Source: Legionella shakespearei DSM 23087
Lineage (GTDB): Bacteria > Pseudomonadota > Gammaproteobacteria > Legionellales > Legionellaceae
Direction of reading: 5' to 3'
NCBI RefSeq assembly: GCF_000373765.1
Contig: NZ_KB892394.1
Location: 1 to 42,561 of the forward strand
Length of the DNA stretch: 42,561 bases
In this document: in pieces, positions 35,560 through 42,561 of the stretch
How positions within the stretch are numbered: position 1 is the first letter of the stretch
Layout: each line of letters starts with the position of its first letter
Made by a program: the position numbers and the translations under genes
Notes under the pieces: generated by a model
Seen by the model: the letters and a program-made list of their open reading frames with translations, nothing else
Told to the model about the DNA's origin: nothing
The model's database searches: none

Positions 35560-35763
35560 ATGATCACTAAACTGTTCATCATCTTTGTAATGATTATTAT
35601 CGCAGGTTCACTGGCCAGCGGTTTATTTTTCCTGATCCAGGATGCAGGAAACTCAAAACGCACGGTTAGGGCATTGACTCTGAGGATAGGCCTCTCAGTC
35701 AGTTTATTTATTTTTTTATTTATAGGATTCAAGTTGGGCCTTATCTCGCCGCATGGGATTTAA
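35560..35763 (+). CDS. DUF2909-type twin transmembrane protein
   Basis: A 67-residue inner-membrane protein with two hydrophobic segments (about 4-27 and 43-60) and the conserved connecting sequence KRTVRALTLRIGLS, ending ISPHGI. This is the DUF2909 pattern found next to SURF1 in cytochrome oxidase clusters of other gammaproteobacteria. GGGAG lies nine bases upstream of the ATG. Function unknown. It is divergent from surf1, not part of its operon. Confidence 0.88.
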   Translation: MITKLFIIFVMIIIAGSLASGLFFLIQDAGNSKRTVRALTLRIGLSVSLFIFLFIGFKLGLISPHGI

Positions 35764-35813
35764 AATAAAAAAAACAACAGCATAGGAAGTTCGAAAATAA
35801 TCGCATGACCCAC

Positions 35814-35819
35814 TATACT
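35814..35819 (+). promoter_or_regulatory. Possible -10 box for the smORF-dsbB operon
   Basis: TATACT lies 23 bases before the small ORF. The matching -35 (TTCGAA at 18 bases) is poor, so this is tentative. The sequence between the DUF2909 stop codon and here is A-rich and shows nothing else. Confidence 0.35.
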
Positions 35820-35841
35820 TTTATTGTGTTCAATAAAAGCG

Positions 35842-36000
35842 ATGGTGGCGTTCATGATGATACTGCTGTTTTTGCTTTATTTACTTATCGGCTTGCAAAT
35901 TATTTTTAGACCGAACCATGGCATCCCATTACAATTTCTTTTGTGTTTATTACTCATTACCTTTTGCTTTAATTTACACACTCATTTGGTGACGCTATGA
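35842..36000 (+). CDS. Small membrane protein coupled to the DsbB-like gene
   Basis: A 52-codon ORF, very hydrophobic: MVAFMMILLFLLYLLIGLQ, then IIFRPNHGIPLQ, then a second hydrophobic stretch LLCLLLITFCFNL. It is probably two membrane helices joined by a short basic turn. Its TGA overlaps the ATG of the DsbB-like gene as ATGA, the hallmark of translational coupling, which is the best support that it is real. An internal ATG at 35854, with GGTGG five bases upstream, may be the true start (48 residues). I do not recognise a family. Confidence 0.6.
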   Translation: MVAFMMILLFLLYLLIGLQIIFRPNHGIPLQFLLCLLLITFCFNLHTHLVTL

Positions 36001-36554
36001 GGATACAAAATAAACTGCATGTATGGGCCAATGGGCTGGGGCTGCTTGCTGTATGTGCCATGTTTATTCTCGCCTTCGCCGATCAAATCTTCAATCACGA
36101 TCTGCCCTGCCCTCTTTGTTTATTACAGCGAATCTGCTTTGCCGGCATAGGCATTTGCCTTATGATGAATTTACGTTTAGGTATTAAAGCATCTCATTAT
36201 GGCATGATGCTGTTACAGGCTTTTCTGGGATTAGCCATTGCCATGAGACAACTTTATCTGCATCTGGCTCCTGATGATCCGGGATTTGGCAATACCTTAT
36301 TGGGTCTTCATTTTTATACCTGGGCTGCCATTGCTTTTATGCTGATAAGTCTTTTTATTGCGGTAGCCCTTATTCTCGAGGACGGATTAAATCCCCAATA
36401 TAAAACAGATAATAAGTGGTTAATTGCTTTGATGTGCTTTTTTCTGCTCTTGATTCTTGCCAACGGAATCAGTACATTCATACAATGTGGTCCATACAGA
36501 TGTCCGGATACCCCAACATCCTACTATTTGTTAAATAATCATGCAGGACTTTAA
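35997..36554 (+). CDS. dsbB: DsbB-like disulfide oxidoreductase with relocated second cysteine pair
   Basis: DsbB re-oxidises DsbA using quinone. This 185-residue inner-membrane protein has the family motif LPCPLCLLQR (Cys38, Cys41) after the first helix. I count five hydrophobic segments (about 10-28, 44-60, 67-87, 108-127, 141-162), not four. The loop between segments 3 and 4, which carries the second cysteine pair in classic DsbB, has none here. Instead Cys164 and Cys169 (QCGPYRCPD) lie in the C-terminal tail, which the extra helix would place in the periplasm. It is a variant branch of DsbB. Start by ATGA overlap with the small ORF. Confidence 0.88.
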   Translation: MRIQNKLHVWANGLGLLAVCAMFILAFADQIFNHDLPCPLCLLQRICFAGIGICLMMNLRLGIKASHYGMMLLQAFLGLAIAMRQLYLHLAPDDPGFGNTLLGLHFYTWAAIAFMLISLFIAVALILEDGLNPQYKTDNKWLIALMCFFLLLILANGISTFIQCGPYRCPDTPTSYYLLNNHAGL

Positions 36555-36563
36555 GGATTCATT

Positions 36564-37004
36564 ATGCGTTTTCTATTAATCAGTTTGAGTTTAATTTTTG
36601 GTAATGTTCATGCTGATACCATTAATAATTATATGAACATTGCCAACAACATACCGCAAATGGAAATCAAGGCAGACCCGCAAGCTCAGGCATGGGCAAG
36701 ATCAGCCCGTCATGTTCTGACAATTACCTGTGAAAGCATTGCAGAAACATTAACCCAAGCCAATGATGCCGCCAAAATGCAGGGAAAACCTATTTTTTGT
36801 TTGCCTCAGGGAGTGCAGCTTAATTCGATTACTATGAATGAGTTGATTCAACAGACTTATAAAGAAATATCAAGCCAACGCAGTGATAAGGATACCATGA
36901 CCGTATCCCAGGTTGCCTTGTTGGGAATCAGTAAACAGTTCCCCTGTCAGCAAAGCCCGGCAGACAAACAAATGGCGCATGTGGCTTCTTTATTGTCGCA
37001 TTAG
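36564..37004 (+). CDS. Exported Rap1a/Tai-like protein
   Basis: A 146-residue protein with a signal peptide (about 1-17, ending VHA). The mature part shows the pattern of the Rap1a/Tai immunity-protein fold: CESIAETL, then FCLPQGVQL, a helical region, and QFPCQ near the end (Cys56, Cys79, Cys128). Founding members bind type VI amidase effectors in the periplasm, but the fold is common in proteins of unknown role. It follows dsbB by nine bases with AAGGA before the ATG, so both are probably one operon. Its cysteines may be substrates of the disulfide system. No effector gene is adjacent. Confidence 0.7.
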   Translation: MRFLLISLSLIFGNVHADTINNYMNIANNIPQMEIKADPQAQAWARSARHVLTITCESIAETLTQANDAAKMQGKPIFCLPQGVQLNSITMNELIQQTYKEISSQRSDKDTMTVSQVALLGISKQFPCQQSPADKQMAHVASLLSH

Positions 37005-37030
37005 AGAATGATTCCTAGATGCTGTCCCAT

Positions 37031-37147
37031 CAGCTCCACGTCGTCCTGAGCGCGTCTTTTTGCGCGAAGGATCTCCCTACATTGGCACAATGCTGCTTTC
37101 GGGAGATCCTTCGCGCAAAAAGACGCGCTCAGGACGACGTGGAGCTG
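37031..37147. repeat. Family A palindrome, perfect 47-bp arms
   Basis: The arms start CAGCTCCACGTCGTCCTGAG and are exactly complementary over 47 bp around a 23-base loop (TACATTGGCACAATGCTGCTTTC). It is the best-preserved copy. It lies between two convergent genes, where it could stop transcription from both sides. Confidence 0.96.
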
Positions 37148-37161
37148 GGAAGGGCTCAGAA

Positions 37162-37192
37162 TCCCGTATTACGCTTCGCTAATACGGGCTAC
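37162..37192 (-). repeat. REP-like element, family C, single copy
   Basis: Read on the minus strand: GTAGCCCGTATTAGCG, then AAGCGTAATACGGGA. It stands 14 bases after the family A palindrome and just before the AhpD-like gene's stop codon. Confidence 0.88.
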
Positions 37193-37202
37193 GGCATAAA
37201 TC

Positions 37203-37544
37203 TTACTGACTGAACTCTTCGAAAGCTTCCAATGCTTCAGCAGCATACATCAAAGATGGACCACCGCCCATATAAACAGCCATTCCCAACATTTCCAGTA
37301 ATTCTTCACGAGAAGTTTGTAATTTAATTAATGTCTGGGCATGGAAACCAATACAACCAGGACATTGTTTAGCAACAGCCAAAGCCATAGCAATTAATTC
37401 TTTAGTTTTTTTATCCAGGGCACCATCTTTTGTCGCCGCTTGCGCTAAAGCAGAAAATCCCGACATAACTTCTGGCATTTCCTTACGAAGTTTAGCTAAC
37501 TGAGTACTAATATCCTTGGTAATATGAGTAAATTTATCAGACAT
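37203..37544 (-). CDS. AhpD-like / carboxymuconolactone decarboxylase family protein
   Basis: A 113-residue all-helical protein with the redox motif CPGCIGFH (CxxC then His), as in AhpD-type peroxidase partners. LDKKTKELIAMALAVAKQC before it is typical of the family. Such proteins act as alkylhydroperoxidase reductants, but many have unknown substrates. AGGAG lies eight bases before the ATG. It is a single gene, with the PriC-like gene 99 bases upstream on the same strand. Confidence 0.93.
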   Translation of the reverse strand: MSDKFTHITKDISTQLAKLRKEMPEVMSGFSALAQAATKDGALDKKTKELIAMALAVAKQCPGCIGFHAQTLIKLQTSREELLEMLGMAVYMGGGPSLMYAAEALEAFEEFSQ

Positions 37545-37643
37545 CGGAATAACTCCTTATTATTATATAAATCACGCGCCACTAATTTAACGCATTATGT
37601 TCTCGAACAAAAGGGATGTTGCCAAAAATCGGCAAAACGCGCT

Positions 37644-38168
37644 TTACAGGATGGCCCGGTTTAACGTTTCTTGTGCCAGAGTCAAGCGTCTCTCCACTTC
37701 ACCCAATTCCGCGCGCAAAGTCAGAATGGCGTCAGGATTCGAACTCTGAGTCATGTGTTGCAGTGATTTGGTCATGGCTTGCTGCTGTTTGGTCAAAGTA
37801 CTGATATCTGCTTCCAGACTCTGGATCCATTGCTGGCGGGTGCTTAACATAGTTAAACCAAAATGTGCTTTCGCCTGAGGTTTATTTTTCTTGCTGTCTA
37901 TCTGGCATAAAGCAACGAGAACATTGATTTTCTGTTTGATTCGCTCCGCAAGAAAATGAGCGCTGCGTTCATTCGTTTGTTGTGATAATTTGTGAATTTC
38001 TTCTTTAATTTCATCAATGCAACCAGAGCCAGTCAGCTCCACGCCATGACGAAACAGCCCTTTCGGCAAATTATGGCTGGAAAGAGCCACACTTAAGCCA
38101 CTGATTTTCCATTCCAGCTCCGGGAGGCGTGAACTTAACTCTGTCAGTAATTCAGCCAAATACCTCAT
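37644..38168 (-). CDS. PriC-like primosomal replication protein
   Basis: A 174-residue, mostly helical protein. The segment LFRHGVELTGSGCIDEIKEE followed by LAERIKQKINVLVALC resembles PriC, which restarts stalled replication forks by loading DnaB. The C-terminal half is a coiled-coil (about 115-170; LEADISTLTKQQQAM, LRAELGEVERRLTLAQ). No catalytic motif is expected. The match is by pattern only, so the assignment is moderate; otherwise it is a coiled-coil protein of unknown role. No strong ribosome site is seen. Confidence 0.6.
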   Translation of the reverse strand: MRYLAELLTELSSRLPELEWKISGLSVALSSHNLPKGLFRHGVELTGSGCIDEIKEEIHKLSQQTNERSAHFLAERIKQKINVLVALCQIDSKKNKPQAKAHFGLTMLSTRQQWIQSLEADISTLTKQQQAMTKSLQHMTQSSNPDAILTLRAELGEVERRLTLAQETLNRAIL

Positions 38169-38245
38169 GGTTTCAGCTCAGGAAACGATGTTTTATCCGA
38201 CAAACGATCATATGAATGTGAGTGCAGATTTTTCATATCAATCGA

Positions 38246-39649
38246 CTAGACTGCTGGTTCGAAATCCGCATCTTTAGCTTGTCTCCAGGTAGTAATGAAC
38301 GGAGGAGCACACATTAAAATCAATCCCAGAATCAGAGTGGTTTCATAACGGGCCATGCTTCCAACATTAATGCCTTCTGGAGGAATGAAGCTCACCGCCA
38401 AAGTCGTTAGAACACCTATAATACCAATTCCAGCTACGAACAACATACCCGCCATTCCACCAGGGATCTTAAATGCCCTATGATGATTTGGCTGGCTGAG
38501 ACGCAATTTGATAGCAGCAATAAACATAATGAAATACATCAGCATATACAGTTGTGCCGCAAGTGCAGTCAAGAGCCAGTAAGAGCCGTTAACGCTGGGC
38601 ATAAACAGGAAGAGTGCCGAGAGTACGGTAACGATAAGAGCCTGGGCAATTAACATAACTACCGGCGCGCCATTGGCATTAGTACGCTGAAAACCTTCTG
38701 GTAAATTACCATCTTCCGCAGCCACTAATAGCCCTTTCGTTGGAGCAATAATCCAGTTACTCACTCCTCCCAGGCCACCCAACACCAGCATGACAGCCAC
38801 CACAGGCATCATCCAGTGCATATTATATGAACCAAAAAATGCTTCGAAAGCCTGCATAATACCTGCAACTAAATTGATATCTTTCCCAGGTAAGACTATG
38901 GCAATAGCCAGAGAACCCAAAATCAGTGTACTTAAAATAATGGCAACCGAGTACATTAAGGCTTTAGGGAAGGCACGTTGAGGATTTTCCACATCGTTCG
39001 CATGGACAGTAGCTATCTCTATCCCGCAAAAAGACATCATAATCGCGGTCAGAGAAACCAGCATGGATTTATCTGAAAGATGGGGGACAATACTCGGCAC
39101 ATCAAAACTAATTTGTAATGGATTGCCCTGAGTTATCCAGGCAGCACCAAGACCAATAATCAAAGACATAGGCAAGAGTAAACCTGCCAGAGAGCAAAGG
39201 GTACTGAACGCCGCTGAAGAACTCATTCCTCTTAAATTGATAATGGTTGCACCCCAGAAACAGGTCACAATAACAGCCCAGAGGAAATAAGGATTGCTGG
39301 TTAATGCCGGATTAATCAAATATCCAATGGTTCCTGCAACAAAAGATAAAATGGTGGGATACCAGATAACATTTTCAATCCACTGCAACCAAATCGCTAA
39401 AAACCCGGTTTTCTTACCAAAAGCTTCTTTCACCCAAATATAAATTCCACCTTGCTTCGCCCAACCTGAAGCTAATTCAGCAGAGACTAATGCAGTGGGA
39501 ATAAGAAAAAATACAGCGCCCAAAATGAAATAAAATATCAACTGGCTGCCAAAAAGAGCCGTTGCTGGCAAATTACGGATACTGTCTACAGAGCCCACTG
39601 TAATCATAGTCAGGCTAAAAATAGTGAGTGAGTGTTTTTTATTACTCAT
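38246..39649 (-). CDS. Amino-acid permease (APC superfamily, glutamate/GABA antiporter-like)
   Basis: A 467-residue membrane protein with about 12 segments. The N-terminus (SLTIFSLTMITVGSVDSIRNLPATALFG) and GGIYIWVKEAFGKKTGFLAIWLQWIENVIWYP are typical of the GadC/YjeM branch of APC transporters, and FCGIEIATVHANDVENPQRAFPKAL lies in the conserved segment 6 region. Amino acids are the main carbon source of Legionella, so uptake or exchange of an amino acid is likely; the substrate cannot be told. AGGA lies six bases before the ATG. Confidence 0.92.
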   Translation of the reverse strand: MSNKKHSLTIFSLTMITVGSVDSIRNLPATALFGSQLIFYFILGAVFFLIPTALVSAELASGWAKQGGIYIWVKEAFGKKTGFLAIWLQWIENVIWYPTILSFVAGTIGYLINPALTSNPYFLWAVIVTCFWGATIINLRGMSSSAAFSTLCSLAGLLLPMSLIIGLGAAWITQGNPLQISFDVPSIVPHLSDKSMLVSLTAIMMSFCGIEIATVHANDVENPQRAFPKALMYSVAIILSTLILGSLAIAIVLPGKDINLVAGIMQAFEAFFGSYNMHWMMPVVAVMLVLGGLGGVSNWIIAPTKGLLVAAEDGNLPEGFQRTNANGAPVVMLIAQALIVTVLSALFLFMPSVNGSYWLLTALAAQLYMLMYFIMFIAAIKLRLSQPNHHRAFKIPGGMAGMLFVAGIGIIGVLTTLAVSFIPPEGINVGSMARYETTLILGLILMCAPPFITTWRQAKDADFEPAV

Positions 39650-39766
39650 TACATTCCTTTAAAATATTAAATAAATGCAGTCTGTTTTTGGTCAAAACCT
39701 ATTATATGGGAGTAACCTTAAGGAAATCTTAATAATGGTTTAAAAAATAAACAAAATGGCGATTTT

Positions 39767-40864
39767 TTACTTTGACGCTTTTAAAAATTGCTCCGTCATA
39801 TTGATTTGAAATGGCTCACTTAAAAGCGGCATTTTCAAAGCAGGTGCATTTTCAGCAAAATTCAGCTCTTTCAAGGCTACTGCTCGCAAAGTCATATCAT
39901 GATATGTACGATAATAAAGCATTTTATTCGTCATGTCTTTAAATACTACCCATTGAGTTGTATCTGTTGCAGTTTGGCCGTTGTTAATAGATCGAACATA
40001 GCCTGCGGGCAAATCAACATTATTAATAATATGCTCTGCCAGATTAACCAATTCTTTGCTGTTTTCTGCTTCATAGACATTTTTTACCATGAAGGCAGTT
40101 TTGACAAAACGCGATGGTGGTGACGCATCACCGGGCAAACCAATGGCCCCTGAACCCTGACCGACAGAATTATAAGTAATACCATTAGACGTAATGGCTT
40201 CTGCATTGACCGGAGATAAATTAATAAAATTGCGTAAATTGGTTGTATGCCAATCGTACTTGGGCGAATTGGTCATGATGCCCATGTTATCAAACACGTT
40301 GATTTTTTCATTATAAAACTCAACAACTATCCCTTTACCACTGGCATCATAAATTGATGCATGAGCAGGTAGTACTGCACTGCCGAGTTGGGGTAAACTT
40401 TGATCGGTGACATACACGTTGTTTAAAGCCTCTTTGACTTCATCAATGCTTTTGAAATTAGCCAGAACCCAGTTACCAAACTGAGTATAAGGTATTGCCT
40501 GGCTGTCTTTACCCTCTGGAATGGACTGGTATTGGGTTTCTCCGGGCAGATATAAATATTCAAAGGTTAGCCCTTCTTCATTCATGCCATCAAAAGCAGC
40601 ATCAATATTAAACCCATCTAAATAGATATAACCGTATTTTGATTTCCAACTCATTCCTGGTTGTTTATTAGGCGTAGTTGTCGTCACTTCTGTGCCACGT
40701 GGAGAAGTTCTTAAATTGGATTGCAAATCAGCACCAAACTCCATACTGCGCGTAATAAGCACAGTTCCATCTTTAGCCGTCAATTTAAAATCGGTACAGG
40801 CTTCTGCAGAAAGAGAAAACAGGCAGCTGGCAGATACAGCTATCATCAGACGTTTTATTTGCAT
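39767..40864 (-). CDS. Exported choloylglycine/penicillin-acylase-type Ntn hydrolase
   Basis: A 365-residue linear amide C-N hydrolase. The signal peptide (about 1-22) ends LSAEA and cleavage would expose Cys23 (CTDFKLTA) as the N-terminal nucleophile of this Ntn family. TRSMEF, with the conserved Arg, follows 14 residues later, and GFNIDAAFDGMNEEGL is also typical. Family members cleave bile salts, penicillin V or acyl-homoserine lactones; which applies here is unknown. I chose the ATG at 40864, since an upstream ATG (40909) gives a poor signal peptide and no ribosome site. Confidence 0.92.
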   Translation of the reverse strand: MQIKRLMIAVSASCLFSLSAEACTDFKLTAKDGTVLITRSMEFGADLQSNLRTSPRGTEVTTTTPNKQPGMSWKSKYGYIYLDGFNIDAAFDGMNEEGLTFEYLYLPGETQYQSIPEGKDSQAIPYTQFGNWVLANFKSIDEVKEALNNVYVTDQSLPQLGSAVLPAHASIYDASGKGIVVEFYNEKINVFDNMGIMTNSPKYDWHTTNLRNFINLSPVNAEAITSNGITYNSVGQGSGAIGLPGDASPPSRFVKTAFMVKNVYEAENSKELVNLAEHIINNVDLPAGYVRSINNGQTATDTTQWVVFKDMTNKMLYYRTYHDMTLRAVALKELNFAENAPALKMPLLSEPFQINMTEQFLKASK

Positions 40865-40962
40865 ATCCACAGGCACTCCATACCATAAATATTTATGAAA
40901 AAATATCATAGCAGTTTTCAGGAAGAAACAAAATGATGTCAGGGACTGCCAATATTGGGAGA

Positions 40963-41125
40963 TCCTTCGCGCAAAAAGACGCGCTCAGGACGACGTGGAT
41001 CGGGGAATGCTGAGGGAGATCAATCCTTCGCGCCAAAAGACGCACTCAGGACGACGTGGATCGGGGAATGCTGAGGGAGATCAATCCTTCGCGCCAAAAG
41101 ACGCACTCAGGACGACGTGGATCGG
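40963..41125 (+). repeat. Tandem 61-bp repeats derived from family A
   Basis: Three copies of the family A right half (TCCTTCGCGC to GACGACGTGGATCGGG) start at 40963, 41024 and 41085, with a period of 61 bases. The second and third are identical and share GCGCCAAAAGACGCACTCAG, while the first has the usual AAAAAGACGCGCTC. This is a recent tandem duplication in the gap upstream of the hydrolase gene. Between here and 41184 I see no other element. Confidence 0.92.
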
Positions 41126-41184
41126 GTTAAGTTACTTACGTCTTTTAGACAAGTGCCACCAGGCAAGAAATCCTGGCAGGGTTT

Positions 41185-41250
41185 GTAGCCCGGTCTGCTT
41201 GCAGCCGGGATTGTGCTGACGCGCTCCCGGCTGCAAGCAGACCGGGCTAC
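41185..41250. repeat. REPIN: perfect inverted pair of family B units
   Basis: GTAGCCCGGTCTGCTTGCAG to CCGGGA and its exact complement (26 bp each) flank a 14-base spacer (TTGTGCTGACGCGC). It is the most compact REPIN here. It lies 31 bases from the 3' end of the M23 gene. Confidence 0.93.
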
Positions 41251-41281
41251 AAAACCCTTCCTTTTGCTCATCACGTTGGCG

Positions 41282-42454
41282 TCAATGTTCGCTGAAATAG
41301 TAAACCCCATTTTGCATGGGCATGGCATTATTTTTGATTTCGCCAGGAAGATTAATATCCATTAATGATGTTTCAGAGGGGTGAAAATCCAGAATACCCG
41401 TTTCTTCAACTACCTCAGGAGTCAGTTGCAAACCAAAATTGCTGATAGTAAAAGGTAAGCCTTCTGAGCCCAGAACAGACGGATTGTCACTTATATGAAA
41501 ATGCAAATGAGGTCCCATTGAATTGCCTGAATTACCTAAGGCGGCCAGGAGTTGTCCCGGTTTAACTCGCTCACCTGTCGTTACCTTTATACTATCCGGC
41601 TTAAGATGACAATAATGGGCATAATGGCCATTATCCATGGCTACGGTAACTTCATTACCGCACGCATTATCCACATTCTGGACTGCTTCAGGGATCTCGC
41701 CCGGAATATTATCCAAAAATTCATTGCGTACCTTGCTGACCGTTCCAGCCGTAGCAGAATAAATATCTGCCCCATAATCCAGATAGCTTTCATTCATTTT
41801 ATTGTCAGAACCAGGATAAAAAACATTCCCTTTTTCATCAATACGATTCCAGTCGATTGCAAACCGCTGGGCAAGAAAATAAGTGCCATGGACATTCAAA
41901 TAAGCAAAACGATGGCTACTTAAAATACCTGGCCCATTACAGGCTAGCCAACCGCCCCCCTGAACTGGTGAAACAATTTCATCTGCCGCCTCTTTACTGC
42001 GTTTTATTACCGCTTTAAACCGACTTTTTTTCCCGGCTGCTGCCTTATCAATAAACTGAAGACGATGAATGAGCTGAGAAGGTATTTCCTTTTTGTTGGC
42101 AAAAGCAAGATAAGGAAAAGCGATTAACTGGCCTTCCTTGTCTAATTCTGTGGTATTCAGGCTGGTTCCATCCGGACGGATTAAATAAACCAATGGCTTA
42201 AGGCGTTCCCCTTCATATTGAGCAATAAGCTGATGATTCTTTTTATTGAATATTTCAATTTTCATCAATTCATAGTGATGGCTGTTCTCACCTGCTGTTT
42301 GTTCCATGTTTAATTCATAAACCAAATGGTGCTGGTTATCTGAACCAAACACCCCCACTGGTGCAATAGTCCCCGATACATTTACAGCACCACCTGAATT
42401 AGCTGCGCAACCCACGAAACAGAATATCGCGATCAAACCCCAATTAATCCGCAT
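41282..42454 (-). CDS. M23-type peptidase domain lipoprotein
   Basis: A 390-residue putative outer-membrane or periplasmic lipoprotein: hydrophobic signal (about 4-14) with lipobox-like CFVGC, a beta-rich N-terminal region (about 20-150), then an LytM/M23 metallopeptidase domain. The zinc-site sequence is SSHRFAYLN to RFAIDWNRID (His and Asp) and GPHLHFHI near the end. The HxH element and the upstream Asp suggest an active endopeptidase, but the domain's first motif is unusually spaced. The ATG at 42454 has GGAG five bases upstream; an earlier in-frame start at 42472 is weaker. Peptidoglycan is the likely substrate. Confidence 0.88.
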   Translation of the reverse strand: MRINWGLIAIFCFVGCAANSGGAVNVSGTIAPVGVFGSDNQHHLVYELNMEQTAGENSHHYELMKIEIFNKKNHQLIAQYEGERLKPLVYLIRPDGTSLNTTELDKEGQLIAFPYLAFANKKEIPSQLIHRLQFIDKAAAGKKSRFKAVIKRSKEAADEIVSPVQGGGWLACNGPGILSSHRFAYLNVHGTYFLAQRFAIDWNRIDEKGNVFYPGSDNKMNESYLDYGADIYSATAGTVSKVRNEFLDNIPGEIPEAVQNVDNACGNEVTVAMDNGHYAHYCHLKPDSIKVTTGERVKPGQLLAALGNSGNSMGPHLHFHISDNPSVLGSEGLPFTISNFGLQLTPEVVEETGILDFHPSETSLMDINLPGEIKNNAMPMQNGVYYFSEH

Positions 42455-42503
42455 GACAACTCCAAAACACATTACTAAAAGCGTCGCCCCCCACTGTCGC
42501 GAC

Positions 42504-42531
42504 TCCGCCGTCCCGCGGCTTGTCCGCGGGA
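42504..42531. repeat. Truncated copy of the GC-rich palindrome
   Basis: TCCGCCGTCCCGCGG is followed by loop CTTGT and CCGCGGGA. It is the reverse-complement orientation of the palindrome at 31606 and lacks the last seven bases of one arm. The remaining bases to the window end show nothing recognisable. Confidence 0.8.
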
Positions 42532-42561
42532 TCCAGAGATCTCGATCCGAGCTTAGAACCC

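Noticed and set aside
35484..35732. Minus-strand 82-codon ORF antisense to the DUF2909 gene
   Set aside because: The plus-strand frame has a ribosome site and a known family pattern; the antisense product resembles nothing.
40963..41125. CRISPR-like spacing of repeats
   Set aside because: Units are directly joined copies of a known palindrome half, without unique spacers or cas genes.
40995..41219. Plus-strand ORF over the tandem repeats
   Set aside because: Pure translation of family A and B repeats.

Overview
The window comes from a Legionella chromosome. The first 18.3 kb hold almost the whole Dot/Icm (type IVB) secretion region I in its characteristic order, all on the minus strand: icmT-icmS-[icmR position]-icmQ-icmP-icmO-(repeat block)-icmN-icmM-icmL-icmK-icmE-icmG-icmC-icmD-icmJ-icmB. 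The gene between icmS and icmQ is not recognisable as L. pneumophila IcmR. It is a short hydrophilic ORF at the place where each Legionella species carries its own fast-evolving IcmR functional homologue (FIR). With the dense intergenic palindromes, this points to a species other than L. pneumophila; I cannot name it from sequence alone.

Layout. (1) 1-170: REP-like repeat remnants. (2) 171-18308: the icm/dot block. It ends downstream of icmB with an unrecognised exported six-cysteine protein that looks co-transcribed with icmB; icmF and icmH are not in the window. A 907-bp gene-free block of palindromes separates icmO from icmN. (3) 18309-20907: a small hypothetical gene, a HIT protein, a cold-shock protein and ferrochelatase. 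(4) 21121-30042: carbohydrate use. This is a secreted GH15 glucoamylase facing a sugar transporter, followed by a tightly overlapped Entner-Doudoroff operon (zwf-pgl-edd-glk-eda). The logic is polyglucan hydrolysis outside the cell, sugar import, phosphorylation, and conversion to pyruvate and glyceraldehyde-3-phosphate. (5) 30263-31430: a small HTH regulator and RimK, converging on a hairpin that contains both stop codons. (6) 31691-35763: haem A and cytochrome c oxidase assembly (SURF1, a CxxxC thioredoxin-like protein, CtaA, CyoE, SCO, and a divergent DUF2909 protein). (7) 35842-37004: an unlisted small membrane ORF coupled by ATGA to a DsbB-like protein, then a Rap1a/Tai-like secreted protein. 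(8) 37203-42454: an AhpD-like protein, a PriC-like protein, an amino-acid permease, an exported Ntn (choloylglycine-type) hydrolase and an M23 lipoprotein.

The intergenic spaces are unusually rich in palindromes. Two families (here B and C) share a GTAG head and a CCCG...CGGG hairpin and mostly occur as inverted pairs, as REP/REPIN elements do. A third family (A) is a long palindrome with up to 47-bp perfect arms and a conserved loop. Three further inverted-repeat types occur once or twice. These elements explain nearly all non-coding sequence and many spurious ORFs. I see no tRNA, rRNA, CRISPR array or complete insertion sequence. The most promising undescribed items are the exported six-cysteine protein in the icmB operon, the small membrane ORF with its DsbB-like partner whose second cysteine pair sits in the C-terminal tail, and the REP/REPIN system.
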